From NCBI RefSeq assembly GCF_022512515.1, contig NZ_JAKWBK010000001.1, positions 3,410,001 to 3,474,000 of the forward strand: a stretch of DNA of 64,000 bases, written 5' to 3'. Position numbers and translations under genes: made by a program. The DNA comes from Paraniabella hibiscisoli (lineage in GTDB: Bacteria > Bacteroidota > Bacteroidia > Chitinophagales > Chitinophagaceae). A model generated the notes under the pieces. The model did not search any database and had not been told where the DNA came from. It saw only the letters and a program-made list of their open reading frames with translations. Every line of letters begins with the position of its first letter. Position 1 is the stretch's first letter. Shown here in pieces: positions 39,228-49,767 of this stretch.

Positions 39228-39260
39228 ATAGTGAATAGTGAATAGTGAATGATGAACGTA
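39228..39260. repeat. GAATAGTGAATAG dispersed simple repeat
   Basis: The same short word as at 825-860, directly after the stop of the surface protein, with ACGTACATC words near 39258 and 39286 as in the 108-bp repeat. Confidence 0.6.
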
Positions 39261-39307
39261 CATCAAACATCATACACAGTAGAACGTACATCTTACACAA
39301 TAAAAAT

Positions 39308-39354
39308 CCCTGTGGTTATTCTTCTTAAGAGGAAGGTAGCCGCAGGGCTTTTTT
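39308..39354 (+). terminator. Terminator after RCC1-like surface protein
   Basis: CCCTGTGG/CCGCAGGG arms (one mismatch) with a hairpin-forming loop and then CTTTTTT. Confidence 0.6.
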
Positions 39355-39429
39355 ATACTGTACCTTCAAGGCCCATATGTTTATAACCCGGTACAGCCGC
39401 GGCATTGCCCCTGCCTGGCACATGAAAGG

Positions 39430-40195
39430 CCTTCCACCTTTGAACGGTTATTGCAGGAGTAAGAGCCGGCACGAAAGGCTTGTAGATCCATAACCTGGCA
39501 TATGCGCCGGGTTTGTTGCGTAATCAGAAGTAAGAATAAATGCCAGCGTATTGGCTGCCTGGATATCAGCTATGGTAGCGAAACCTGCTGCCTTCGTGGG
39601 AGCAAAAACGGCGAGCGGACCTGTACCTGATAATGCGGCAGCAACATACGTAGAGCTGATACTGGCTCTTACTACTGCAGCCATCAGTAATGAAAAATTA
39701 GAATGGATTGAGCAAATTGCACAACGTTGGCCAACGGCGTCAATACTTTATTAATTGCATGAACTACGCCATTTTTTGCATTAACATCGGCTGGCCTGCT
39801 TTAGCGCCGCTCACAAAAAAAGCCTGAACCGTTCTTAGTTACATCGGTTTTAATATTGGCTGCGGCATTTAACTCCGTGATGCCTGAGGGAATGCTTCCC
39901 GATGTATATTTTAACCCAATACGTGCTAGAGTAATATTTTTAAGGTCATCTACCCGTATCGCATTAACGGCAGCATCTGTGCTCAGCCCGGCTACCTGGA
40001 AAGCGCTGTATCCGGCGTAATACTGTGATGATACTATTGGACGATAAAGTTTCAGTAAGGCCGGCTCTTATTACAGCCGTTTTTAAAGAGATAAACTGGA
40101 GTTTTCACTTGCCGGTATAGTATGACTTTAGAATTGTCCGAGGGCTTGTCTTCATCTTGCGATAAGCACGGGTGTGAGTAACTAAATCATGTTGT
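39430..40195 (-). pseudogene. Fasciclin-domain protein, heavily disrupted
   Basis: On the minus strand, scattered pieces of a fasciclin domain can be read in changing frames: NSSLSLKTAVIRAGLTETLS, GLSTDAAVNAIRVDDLKNIT, ITELNAAANIKTDVTKNGSG, AKNGVVHAINKVLTPLANV and LSGTGPLAVFAP. The order is right for the family (surface adhesion, FAS1), but the number of shifts and stops (more than six in under 800 bp) and poorly matching linker sequence suggest a real decay beyond the local error rate. Confidence 0.6.
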
Positions 40196-40298
40196 TTGTT
40201 TTTTAATTATTGTCTTATTTAGTTTTATAAAATACCTTTTTTGTGTATTTATATACCACGGTAGCGATGAAATATAAATGCTTATTTCAGGTAAGGTA

Positions 40299-40306
40299 TA
40301 TATTTG
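40299..40306 (+). promoter_or_regulatory. Putative -7 element before the carotenoid operon
   Basis: TATATTTG matches TAnnTTTG. It lies about 120 bp before the MarR start, in an AT-rich upstream region that has no other gene. The -33 element is not evident. Confidence 0.4.
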
Positions 40307-40421
40307 TACTTTTTATTTAATTTTGATACTCTTTTACGCAAACGGTAAGATTTATTTGGTTTATTTATACACTATTTTTAATTTGCTTTGAAATAAGTTG
40401 TTTAATAAAAAAGTAAGAGCT

Positions 40422-41090
40422 ATGAATTATAGTTTGATTACAGATGTGATCCGTCTTACTGAGTCGTTTGAGTTGGCCAGCCAGTCAGGGTCGTATACTG
40501 CCGATATCAATGGTTTCAGGCAGTGGATAATGGATACACAGGCCGGAGTACAGGAAAATGCCGAGCCCTACTGGGAAGGTAAGGAGAAGGGACGTAGCCC
40601 GGAAAGTGCTATCAGCACGTTGTTGGTGCACATGAACCGTTATGCAAAATCTTATTCCAGGTCGGCCATTTACGGTTCGGAATTTTCTACACAGGAGGAG
40701 TTTTTTTATCTGATCAACCTGAAGGCCTACGGGGCTATGAGTAAAATGAAGCTGATCAGGAAAAACATACAGGACAAGCCAACCGGTATGCAGATCATTA
40801 ACCGCCTTTTGAATAATGGGTGGATAGCGCAGCAGCCTTCGTCTGAAGACAGGCGAAGTAAAGTTGTTGACATTACCCCAAAAGGAGAGCAGGTGCTGCA
40901 ACAGCAGATGGGCCAGATCAGGCAGGCTACCCAAGTGGTTAGCGGGGATCTTTCGCGGCAGGAAAAAATGGAATTGATCAGGCTGCTTAACCGGCTCGAC
41001 CATTTTCATAAGCCCATATTCGAAGCCGGCATTGAGAGTGCCGCACTGCTGGAGCGCGTAACCCACGACTTTATGCCAACCCGTAATTAA
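40422..41090 (+). CDS. MarR-family transcriptional regulator of the carotenoid cluster
   Basis: A winged helix-turn-helix (INLKAYGAMSKMKLIRKNIQ, IINRLLNNGWIAQQPSSEDR, DITPKGEQVLQQQMGQIRQA) in a 222-residue protein with an N-terminal helical dimerisation part. I start at 40422 (MNYSL), where the alignable protein begins; an upstream ATG at 40398 would add eight residues. Unusual for a MarR, the N-terminal 80 residues include a long segment rich in Ser/Lys/Gly. It precedes crtI by 7 bp, so it is probably co-transcribed and regulates carotenoid synthesis. Confidence 0.8.
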   Translation: MNYSLITDVIRLTESFELASQSGSYTADINGFRQWIMDTQAGVQENAEPYWEGKEKGRSPESAISTLLVHMNRYAKSYSRSAIYGSEFSTQEEFFYLINLKAYGAMSKMKLIRKNIQDKPTGMQIINRLLNNGWIAQQPSSEDRRSKVVDITPKGEQVLQQQMGQIRQATQVVSGDLSRQEKMELIRLLNRLDHFHKPIFEAGIESAALLERVTHDFMPTRN

Positions 41091-41097
41091 TATTGGT

Positions 41098-42575
41098 ATG
41101 CCCAAAAAAATTGCAATCATAGGATCTGGATTTTCCGGAATTTCAGCGGCAGCCTATGCGGCGAAGGAGGAAATGAAGTGCATGTTTTTGAAAAAACGAT
41201 GCAATTGGCGGTCGCGCCAGGCAGATGATTACTTCTAATGGCTATGTGTTTGATATGGGCCCCAGCTGGTACTGGATGCCGGATATTATTGAGCAGTTCT
41301 TTAAAGATTTTGGCCACCAGACCACGGATTTCTTTGAGCTTGTGCCACTGGATCCGCAATTTGAGATGGTTTTTTCGGATGAGACGATTGCTGTTCCAAG
41401 GTCTTATGACAAGTTGAAAGAACTGTTTGAAACCCTTGAAAAGGGGGCGGGTGCCCGGCTTGATACTTTTATGCAATCGGCCCGCCATAAGTATGATGTA
41501 GGAATGCGTGAATTAGTGACCAGGCCTTGTTATAGCTGGCTGGAGTTTGCTACGCCTGCCGTAATCAGGAGTGTGTTTAAATTGAACCTGCTATCTCCAT
41601 TCAGGCGGTATGTGGCCCGTTATTTTACCAATCATAAATTAAAAGCGCTGATGGAGTTTCCGGTAATCTTCCTCGGAGCTTCTCCCAAAAATATACCTGC
41701 TCTGTATAGTTTAATGAACTATGGAGGATATGTACTGGGAACCTGGTATCCTAAAGGAGGTTTTCATGAACTGGTGAGAGCAATGAAAACCGTAGCCGAA
41801 TCGAAGGGTGCGCAATTCAACACCGGTTGTAATGTAGAGCAGATCATCACAAAAAACAACAAAGTGACAGGTATTGTAGTAAATGGCGAACAACTGGAAT
41901 TTGACTTTGTTATAGGCTCGTCTGATTATCAACACACCGAATCCCTGCTGGATGCGTCTTTGAGAAATTATGGAGAACATTTTTGGGAGAAAAAACTTTT
42001 GCGCCCTCTTGCCTGATCTATTACCTGGGATTTAAAGAGCGGATACCTAACCTGGGGCATCATACGCTTTTTTTTGAAAACGATCTGGACGATCATATCG
42101 ATGCTATTTACAAGGACAAGAAGTGGCCGGAGCATCCGCTGTTCTATACATGTTGTCCTTCTAAGACAGATGCCGGAGTCGCACCCAAAGGTCATGAGAA
42201 TGTTTTTTTGCTGATGCCGCTGGCTACGGGTATTAACGACGATGAGCCGACAAGAGAGCGCTACCTGCAATTGATGATAAAAAGACTCGAACGATTTACG
42301 GGTACCACCGGTTTGACAGAGAAGCTGGACTATAAAAAAGTTACTGTGTCAGCAACTTTATAGCTGATTACAATGCCTACAAAGGAAATGCTTATGGTTT
42401 GGCCAACACACTTCCTCAAACTGCTGTATGGAAGCCCTCTATAAAAAATAGACATCTTGATAATTTGTTTTATACAGGGCAATTAACCGTGCCCGGACCG
42501 GGTGTGCCGCCTTCTATTATATCCGGTAAGATTGTAGCAACAGAAGTTAATAATATCAAAATGCCCTCGTTATGA
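41098..42575 (+). CDS. crtI: Phytoene desaturase (CrtI-type), frameshifted
   Basis: FAD-binding N-terminus KIAIIGSGFSGISAAAYAA, GYVFDMGPSWYWMPDII, SDETIAVPRSYDKL and the C-terminal FYTGQLTVPGPGVPPSI of bacterial-type desaturases. It converts phytoene to lycopene through successive desaturations, on the membrane surface. Shifts at about 41177, 41998 and 42343 restore the 490-residue length, normal for CrtI. The stop overlaps crtB by 4 bp. Confidence 0.9.
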
Positions 42576-43407
42576 AAAAGATATTTGATGACCTGTCTTA
42601 CCAGGTAAGTAAGCAAACCACTCATCGGTACAGTACCAGTTTTTCAATGGGCATTTTTGCGCTTCAACCTTCCATCAGGCCTGCTATTTATGCCATTTAT
42701 GGTTTTGTAAGGCTGGCTGATGAAATTGTAGACAGCTTTCATGGTTATAACAAGTCTTTATTACTTACCCGCTTTAAAGAACAGGCCATAGAAGCTATTA
42801 ACGAGGGTATTTCGCTTAACCCTATTATTAATGCCTTTCAGCAAACTGTAAGGCGCTATAATATTGATACTTCATTGATCGGCCAGTTTCTGCATAGCAT
42901 GGAAATGGACCTGGAGCAAGTATTGTACAATTCGGAGTTGTACAAACAGTATATCCTGGGATCGGCAGAAGTGGTAGGACTGATGTGCCTGCAGGTTTTT
43001 GTAAATGGCGACGCCCGCCAATACGAACGGTTAAAGCCGCAGGCCATGAAATTGGGTTCGGTCTTTCAGAAAGTTAATTTTTTAAGAGATCTGAAAGATG
43101 ACTACCATACTCTTGGAAGAACCTATTTTCCCAACGTGGATATGCAGGTATTTAATAATACCATCAAGAAACAGATCGAAGAAGATATTACAACAGAATT
43201 TGACGAAGCGCTTGCTGGTATTAGGCAATTACCCCGTTCGTCCAGGTTTGGCGTGTACCTGGCGTACAAATACTATTGGTCTCTTTTTAAAAAATAAAAA
43301 GAATGCCGGCCGAACGTATTTTAAAAGAAAGAATACGTATTCCCAATGGCAGGAAGTTGTCTTTGGCCATGAGTAGTTACTTCCAGTATAAAATTGCATG
43401 GTTCTAA
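42572..43407 (+). CDS. crtB: Phytoene synthase, frameshifted
   Basis: Two Asp-rich motifs bind the Mg2+ diphosphates: RLADEIVDSF and NFLRDLKDDYHTLG. The C-terminus continues after a one-base shift near 43300 as RILKERIRIPNGRKLSLAMS and ends with YFQYKIAWF. It condenses two geranylgeranyl diphosphates into phytoene, the first committed step. Restored length is about 278 residues, normal. Confidence 0.92.
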
Positions 43408-43440
43408 ATTAGCTCAACAGCAGCATAATAATAATGAATC

Positions 43441-43899
43441 ATGTATAGTCTGGAAAGAACGCAGCAATTGAATTGTACATTACCTGAAGCATGGCGATTT
43501 TTTTCGTCGCCGCATAATTTATCAGGCATCACACCGCCGGATATGAATTTTGTGGTATTGTCCGAATTGAACGACGGTGAGTTTTATGAGGGTATGATTA
43601 TTGACTATAAAGTATCGCCCCTGTTGAACTGGCCTTTACAATGGAGAACGGTGATCACACAGGTACAGGAACTAAAAAGCTTCATCGATTTTCAGCAGAA
43701 GGGACCCTATCAATATTGGGAACATTTTCATGAGTTCACTCCCAACGAAAACGGAGTGCTTATGAAAGACTTAGTGAAATATGAACTACCCTTCGGCTTT
43801 TTGGGGAGTTGGATGCATCGCCTGGTAGTTCGTAAAAAATTACATGATATTTTCGATTATCGTTACAGAGTATTGGAGAAGTTGTTTAATAAAAAATAA
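43441..43899 (+). CDS. SRPBCC-fold ligand-binding protein in carotenoid operon
   Basis: 152 residues, intact: LERTQQLNCTLPEAWRFFSS, ISGITPP-like PPDMNFVV, YEGMIIDYKVSPLLNWPLQW and WEHFHEFTPNENGVLMKDLV. This is the START/SRPBCC fold with the usual N-terminal strand and long C-terminal helix. Homologues sit inside carotenoid clusters of Chitinophagaceae/Sphingobacteriaceae, but the role is not known; carotenoid binding or hydroxylase help is possible. Confidence 0.8.
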   Translation: MYSLERTQQLNCTLPEAWRFFSSPHNLSGITPPDMNFVVLSELNDGEFYEGMIIDYKVSPLLNWPLQWRTVITQVQELKSFIDFQQKGPYQYWEHFHEFTPNENGVLMKDLVKYELPFGFLGSWMHRLVVRKKLHDIFDYRYRVLEKLFNKK

Positions 43900-43903
43900 T
43901 GCT

Positions 43904-44359
43904 GTGAATTTTTTGATTGTACTGATTACGTTTGTGTTGATGGAAGGGGCTACCTGGCTCATTCATAAGTACATCATGCATGGGTTTTTATGGGCCCTGC
44001 ATCGCGATCACCACGATCATAGCAATGAAGGAGATCTGGAAAGGAACGATTGGTTTTTCGTGATTTTTGCTATACCTACAATTATTTTATTGTATTGGGG
44101 TGTAAGAAATGATTTTAGTGCAGTGTTTTATATGGGGGTGGGCATTTTTTTATATGGCATGTCTTACTTTTTTGTTCACGACATTTTTATACACCAGCGT
44201 ATTAAAATATTCAGGCATACCCAAAATCCTTATTTCCTGGCTATTCGCAGAGCCCACAAGCAACACCATAAGCATATTGATAAGCATGAGGGAGAATGCT
44301 TTGGCTTTTTGTGGGTGCCGGTAAAATATTTTAAAATGTATTTTAAGAAAAGCCAGTGA
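43904..44359 (+). CDS. crtZ: Beta-carotene hydroxylase (sterol desaturase superfamily)
   Basis: Four hydrophobic helices with the His clusters HKYIMH, HRDHHDH, FVHDIFIHQR and HKQHHKH that hold the di-iron centre. It adds 3-hydroxyls to beta-carotene to give zeaxanthin. I use the GTG at 43904, 4 bp after the SRPBCC stop; no ATG fits. The stop overlaps the next gene's GTG start. Confidence 0.9.
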   Translation: MNFLIVLITFVLMEGATWLIHKYIMHGFLWALHRDHHDHSNEGDLERNDWFFVIFAIPTIILLYWGVRNDFSAVFYMGVGIFLYGMSYFFVHDIFIHQRIKIFRHTQNPYFLAIRRAHKQHHKHIDKHEGECFGFLWVPVKYFKMYFKKSQ

Positions 44360-45065
44360 TACAGTCTTATACCTATTTGTTGATCAATTTTTTTACGGTA
44401 ATTATCTGTTTTGTTTTTTCGTTTGATAAGCGTATTCGCTTTGACGTGTATTTTAGGGCTTTTTCTATAGCTGCATTGCTCACAGCTATTCCTTTTATAG
44501 CCTGGGATGTATGGTTTACAGCTCACGGTGTTTGGTGGTTCAATAAAGATTATACAATAGGTGTGATGTTGGCTGGCTTACCCGTTGAAGAATGGCTTTT
44601 TTTATTTGTATTCCTTTTTCCTGCACATTTACCTATTTCTGTCTGCGTAAATTTTTCGACATCAGCTGGGCTAACGGATTTAATAATATGATCGCGTTCA
44701 CTACCTGTATTGGCTGTGTATTGATCGCCCTGCTATACCATGACCAGCTGTATACATTTGTAACCGTTGTGGCTGCAACATTGACCATGATCTTTCTTCA
44801 CTTTATTTCCAGGGCTGCGTGGATTGGAGAAGCTTCTCTAATCTACTTTTGTCTGATGCCTGGCTTTTTTATGGTGAATGGTATTTTGACAGGCACGGGC
44901 CTGGAAGCGCCCATTGTGAACTATAATCCGGACGAAATTTTGAATATAAGAATGCTGACCATCCCGGCAGAAGATGCGGTGTATGGATACACACAGTTTC
45001 TGCTGGTGATTTATTTTTTCAAGCGGTTTTCTCCGATGCTGACCCCGCAGAAGACAAATAATTAA
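44356..45065 (+). CDS. Lycopene cyclase (fused CrtYc-CrtYd type), frameshifted
   Basis: Six or seven membrane helices in two tandem lycopene-cyclase domains. The first has WDVWFTAHGVWWFNKDYTIG and the motif GLPVEEWLFF; the second has the corresponding IPAEDAVYGYTQFLL. One T loss near 44615 interrupts it. Start is GTG at 44356, overlapping the crtZ stop (GTGA). It converts lycopene to beta-carotene and closes a set that is complete from geranylgeranyl diphosphate to zeaxanthin. Confidence 0.85.
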
Positions 45066-45368
45066 ACACTGTTCGTCTGCATGGTCCTTCTGCTATTTGT
45101 TTAACTATATCAGAACCATTTACAGCAGGTGGCAATTCAGTAGTTCATTCTCAACCTTCCTTAATACCTCGTATTGATTTACAGCGTTTATAATGCGAAC
45201 AACTGTTGTTATTTATTGTTAGTAGAAGGGCTGCCGTGCCTGGAAGGTTTAGCCCCAAAGGGGCCGAAGCCTGGAAGGGACGGAACAGGGCCTGGATATA
45301 TTCGCAGTTGACAGCCCACAACTATACCATAGAACGGCTTTCAGCTTAAAAAACATTATTTTCGCAGC
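45066..45368. other. Intergenic with a REP-like palindrome
   Basis: No gene. GCCCCAAAGGGGC at 45252-45264, flanked by GCCTGGAAGG-type words, resembles a degenerate relative of the REP palindromes at 28-34 kb. The carotenoid operon terminator is not clear. Confidence 0.45.
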
Positions 45369-46283
45369 ATGACGGAATTACCTGTTACAACAAAGATTAA
45401 AAAACCAGATTGGCTACGCGTAAAACTACCGATAGGTGAGGAGTACAAGCATGTACGCGGGCTGGTGGATACGCATAAATTACATACGATTTGTGAAAGC
45501 GGCAACTGTCCCAATATGGGCGAATGCTGGGGCGCCGGTACGGCAACTTTTATGATATTGGGCAATGTGTGTACCCGCAGCTGTGGCTTTTGTGCCGTGG
45601 CTACCGGCCGCCCTTTAGCAGTGGATTATGATGAGCCTCAACGCGTAGCGGAAGCTATTTACCTGATGAAGGTGAAACATGCGGTAATTACCTCGGTAGA
45701 CCGCGACGAACTTAAAGATGGTGGCGCTGAAATATGGCATAACACCATCAAGGCGGTAAAAACCCTGAATCCCGGCACTACGCTGGAAACCCTGATTCCT
45801 GATTTTAAGGGTAAAAAAGAAGATATTCAAACCGTAATGGCGGCAGCGCCGGAAGTGATCTCTCATAATATTGAAACGGTTGAACGCCTCACCCGCCAGG
45901 TACGCATACAGGCCAAATATTGGCGCAGTATGGAAGTGATCCGTACCCTGAAGGAAGGTGGTATTCGCACCAAAAGCGGTATTATGCTTGGACTGGGGGA
46001 AACCAAAGAAGAAGTAGTGCAAACTATGCAAGACTTAAAAGACAATGGTTGTGATGTAGTAACTATTGGACAATACCTGCAGCCTACCCAAAAACATTTA
46101 CCGGTACAACGCTTTGTACATCCCGATGAATTTGCTTATTATAAGGATGCGGGTTATGAAATGGGCATTGATTATGTAGAAAGCGGCCCCTTGGTACGTT
46201 CATCCTACCATAGCGAAAGACATGTATTTCCAGGCCTTGGCCGCAAAGAGTGGGAGCAGAGCAAGAAGTTTTTGGTGGGATAG
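45369..46283 (+). CDS. lipA: Lipoyl synthase
   Basis: 304 residues, intact. It has the auxiliary cluster motif [12 protein letters not shown], the radical SAM motif CTRSCGFC and the C-terminal [11 protein letters not shown] whose Ser binds the auxiliary cluster. It inserts two sulfurs into octanoyl groups on the 2-oxoacid dehydrogenases. A dispersed-repeat tract (46284-46409, with inverted repeats around ATCAACTAT words) follows. One of the few long genes here with no shift. Confidence 0.97.
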   Translation: MTELPVTTKIKKPDWLRVKLPIGEEYKHVRGLVDTHKLHTICESGNCPNMGECWGAGTATFMILGNVCTRSCGFCAVATGRPLAVDYDEPQRVAEAIYLMKVKHAVITSVDRDELKDGGAEIWHNTIKAVKTLNPGTTLETLIPDFKGKKEDIQTVMAAAPEVISHNIETVERLTRQVRIQAKYWRSMEVIRTLKEGGIRTKSGIMLGLGETKEEVVQTMQDLKDNGCDVVTIGQYLQPTQKHLPVQRFVHPDEFAYYKDAGYEMGIDYVESGPLVRSSYHSERHVFPGLGRKEWEQSKKFLVG

Positions 46284-46409
46284 AGTAGTTCATGGTCGAT
46301 AGTTGATCGTTCATGGCGCGTAATATATGAGATTTTACAGGATGTACCAGGTACTATAGTAGCGTTGGTTCGAGAAATATGATCCATGAACATTTTCCGC
46401 TGTCCACTA

Positions 46410-46908
46410 TCAACTATTCTCTCTGTCCGCTTCTTTCAGTAGTCCGTCTATGTCCAATCTCTTTGTAAACATATCCAATGAGCCGTCGGGTTTCGTTGGC
46501 CATTCTTTTTGGCTTGTCCCAATAAAGTTCTACACCATTGCCATCCGGGTCATCCAGGTATAATGCTTCAGATACGCCGTGGTCGGCCGCACCACTGAGC
46601 GGGTAACCGGCATCGATCAGTCTTTGAAGGGCTACGGCCAGGTCTTTGCGGGTAGGGTATAATATGGCTGTATGGTACAGTCCGGGTGCGGTTTCTGGCG
46701 CAGACTTACCACCCAGGCTATGCCAGGTATTTAAACCAATATGATGGTGATAGCCCCCGGCAGAAATAAAAGCTGCCTGCGAACCATATAAGGTTGTTAT
46801 TTCAAAGCCCAGTAGTTCAACATAAAAATCGAGAGACTTTTGCAGATCGGATACCTTTAAATGTACATGCCCGATACGGGTTTGTGCAGGAATTTTGTAA
46901 GAGGCCAT
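46410..46908 (-). CDS. VOC-family ring-cleavage dioxygenase-like protein, C-terminal shift
   Basis: Two vicinal-oxygen-chelate halves: RIGHVHLKVSDLQKSLDFYV (His metal ligand), YHHHIGLNTWHSLGG, LYHTAILYPTRKDLAVALQR and LYLDDPDGNGVELYWDKPK. The metal ligands His, His and Glu are in place. After KPK the given frame reads an unrelated tail, but the +1 frame reads EWPTKPDGSLDMFTKRLDID and GLLKEADRENS, the expected end, with a stop at 46410. One A too many (A5) explains this, making it an unusual gain rather than loss. Substrate unknown. Confidence 0.8.
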
Positions 46909-47125
46909 GGTAATGAGTGATGAATGATGAATGGTGAGTAGTAGATAGTGAATGGTGAGTAGTGAATAGGATGTTTCTGCTTGTCGCGTTAAAAGTACCT
47001 GCTTGTCTGAACTGGCTACTGAATTTCTGGCAAAGTACGCAGAACAATGAAGACGCGTAGGTAAGAAACTTTGAACATGAAACCTTAAACCCTACTTGCC
47101 ACTAGCCATTCCCCACTAGCTTCTC

Positions 47126-48093
47126 TCACTGTTCCCAAACCAGCGCACTCGCGCCCAAAATAGCTGCATCTGCTTCTTTCAGCTCGCTAAACACGAGCTT
47201 TACTTTATCCTGGAAAATAGGCAATAGGTTTTTCTCCATATGCTCTTTGGTAGGCTTCATAATATAGTCGCCGGCTTTGATCACGCCACCAAATAATACA
47301 ATCACCTCAGGGAGGAAAACATAATAAAATTAGCCAGGGCCTCGCCGAGTATCTGGCCGGTATACCGGAATACTTCACGCGCTACCGCATCGCCTTTTTC
47401 AGCAGCATCAAATACCGATTTGGAATCGACCTGTTCTTCGGGTATATGGTTCAGGATGGAATCAGGATTTTCTGCTCTCAGTTTCTTCGCAGTTACTGTG
47501 ATACCTGTTGCCGAGCAATAGGCTTCCAGTGAACCATGTGCGCCTGTACTGTAATGCTTACGTCCGCCGGGGCGCACAATTACATGTCCCAGTTCGCCGG
47601 CAAACCCGTCATGCCCATATACTACCTGCCCGTTACAAACAATACCGCTACCTACTCCGGTACCCAGGGTGATCATAATAAAATCTTTCTTACCGCGGGC
47701 AGCGCCATACATCATTTCGCCCATGGCTGCTGCGTTGGCATCGTTGGTGAGGGTGCAGGGTACGCCAAATCTTTTGCTGATCAGGTCGGCGATCTGGAGC
47801 GTTCCTTTCCATGGCAGGTTGGGCGCATATTCGATAGATCCGGTGTAATAATTACCATTGGGGGCACCAACGCCAATTCCTTTTAGCTGGTAGTCTTTTT
47901 CAAATTTTTGTATTAAAGGGTATATGGCCGAATGCAACGCATCTACATATTCTTCAATAGTAGCATAGCCATCGGTCTTGATGTCACCTTTATCAAATAT
48001 CTGCCCCCGGTGGTTAACTAAACCATACTTGGTATTAGTACCACCTATATCAATGCCAATCACCATTTCATTTGATAAATCATATATGCCCAT
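47126..48093 (-). CDS. ROK-family glucokinase-like sugar kinase, frameshifted
   Basis: ATP-binding N-terminus GIDIGGTNTKYGLV, catalytic Asp in TLTNDANAAAMGE, ITLGTGVGSGIV, GELGHVIV. The zinc site of ROK proteins (CxCGxxGCxE) is replaced by GGRKHYSTGAHGSLEAYCSA, so the zinc Cys are absent as in other Bacteroidota members. A shift at about 47315 restores the C-terminal EVIVLFGGVIKAG, KEADAAILGASALVWEQ. It phosphorylates glucose or a related sugar. The FHS sugar porter is 77 bp upstream on the same strand. Confidence 0.85.
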
Positions 48094-48170
48094 TAGTTTG
48101 AATTAAATTTTTGTTATTAATGAATCAGGCGTAAAAATACTTAGATGTGTTATAACTACACATTTTTTTC

Positions 48171-49613
48171 TTAGTGTCCGCCGCTCACCTGGCTATCATA
48201 ACTAATTCCCTGTGATTTTAGAATGCGTTTCACTCTAATTGCGTAAAATGTTAAATAGGCGAAGCAAATAATGCCTACAATATAACTATAATGTATAGAA
48301 GTGGAATCTGCGATAATACCTTGCAGCCAGCTGACAATACCGCCGCCCATGATCATCATTACCAGGAAACTACTTCCCTGACTCGTGTTCTTGCCCAGTC
48401 CGGCCAATGCCAAAGTAAATATACAAGGCCATAAAGTGCTGCAGAAAAGGCCCACACTTGTGAATGCATAAACGCTAATCATTCCGGTCGTAGCCATTCC
48501 TATTGCCGTAGCAATGATTCCCAGTATAGAGAAAATAAGCAGCATTCTCACCGGACTGCCCTGGCTCATATAGTCGGCAGCAATCAAAACCAGAATGATC
48601 GCAGCATAAATGTAAAAAGCCCCCAATTCGTGTCCGGCGATAAAATTTACCAGTAAGAAAACGCTAAATGCAAGATAGGGAGCAAGTAATTTTACAAATT
48701 TTTCTGTCGATTTACTTAGATTAAAAGCTTCTACAGCGCCGGACCAGCGGCCGATCATCATGCTTGCCCAATAGAGTGAGATGTAGGGAGCTACGTCTTT
48801 AACAGAAAATCCAAGGTCTTTTTCCATATAAGCTGGCAAATTACTGGCTGTTGAAACCTCAACGCCTACGTACACGAAAATGGCTAACATTCCTAAAACC
48901 AATTGAGGATAATGAAGTGCAGACTTCCTGGAGATCACATTTTCGTAATTGGTCCCATCGGTCGCCGCTTCTTCAACCTCAGGTTTGTTAGGCACTTTTG
49001 AAAATTTCAAAAAGATTGCTACCAGCAAAAAGGCAACGCCCAGGCATAAATAAGGAATTTTAACACTCTCAATACTTGCCGTTGTATCAGAATTAGTTGC
49101 CGAGCCAAAAATGGCAAAGCTTACAATTAACGGGCCGATGGTTGTTCCAAAATTATTGATGCCGCCAGCCAGCGTTAGCCTTTGTGACCCCGTTTTCTCG
49201 GGGCCCAACGCAATAGCCAGAGGATTAGCAACTGTTTGCTGAAGTGAAAAGCCCAGGCCAACTATAAATAAGCCGGATAGCATTAACGTAAAAGATCCTG
49301 TATTAGCGGCAGGATAGAATAAAATAGTGCCCAGCGCAGAAACCACAAGCCCTAGTACCAGCGCGTTTTTATATCCTATTTTATTAACCAGGTCTTTTCC
49401 GATTGCCAGGGAGATAATCATGTAAATCACGGAGCCAACAGTGTATGCCACGTAAAATGCAACTGCTACTAACTGACTCTGCCCCTGGGTTAAGTCAAAG
49501 GCCTCTTTAAATACTGGAATTAGAATATCGTTACTGGCTGCAACAAACCCCCAAAAGAAAAAAACAGTAACAAGAGATATAAACTGACCCCATTGGGTAG
49601 AGCTTTTATTCAT
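48171..49613 (-). CDS. FHS-family sugar:H+ symporter
   Basis: 480 residues, intact, with 12 predicted membrane helices (for example LVTVFFFWGFVAASNDILIP, LMLSGLFIVGLGFSLQQTV, LIVSFAIFGSATN). The motif NPLAIALGPEKTGSQRLTLA and the first-helix FFFWGF are typical of fucose/galactose/glucose permeases (FucP-like). It imports a sugar with protons, and its neighbour kinase can phosphorylate it. The C-terminus is cytoplasmic. A short leader with no gene lies between it and glgA. Confidence 0.9.
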   Translation of the reverse strand: MNKSSTQWGQFISLVTVFFFWGFVAASNDILIPVFKEAFDLTQGQSQLVAVAFYVAYTVGSVIYMIISLAIGKDLVNKIGYKNALVLGLVVSALGTILFYPAANTGSFTLMLSGLFIVGLGFSLQQTVANPLAIALGPEKTGSQRLTLAGGINNFGTTIGPLIVSFAIFGSATNSDTTASIESVKIPYLCLGVAFLLVAIFLKFSKVPNKPEVEEAATDGTNYENVISRKSALHYPQLVLGMLAIFVYVGVEVSTASNLPAYMEKDLGFSVKDVAPYISLYWASMMIGRWSGAVEAFNLSKSTEKFVKLLAPYLAFSVFLLVNFIAGHELGAFYIYAAIILVLIAADYMSQGSPVRMLLIFSILGIIATAIGMATTGMISVYAFTSVGLFCSTLWPCIFTLALAGLGKNTSQGSSFLVMMIMGGGIVSWLQGIIADSTSIHYSYIVGIICFAYLTFYAIRVKRILKSQGISYDSQVSGGH

Positions 49614-49767
49614 ATAGCAAAATTGATTTTTCAGTTTTTATTTGATGGGTAAATATAAAATAAACCATTCACATTAGCGGTGATTTTTATCAGGTTAAAT
49701 ATGTTTGCATAAAATGATGTTTGTTCATATTTTCTTCCTACATTAGTTGCAACGTAAGATGTAATAT

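Noticed and set aside
40485..41120. Minus-strand frame of 211 codons
   Set aside because: Antisense shadow of the MarR gene; no domain.
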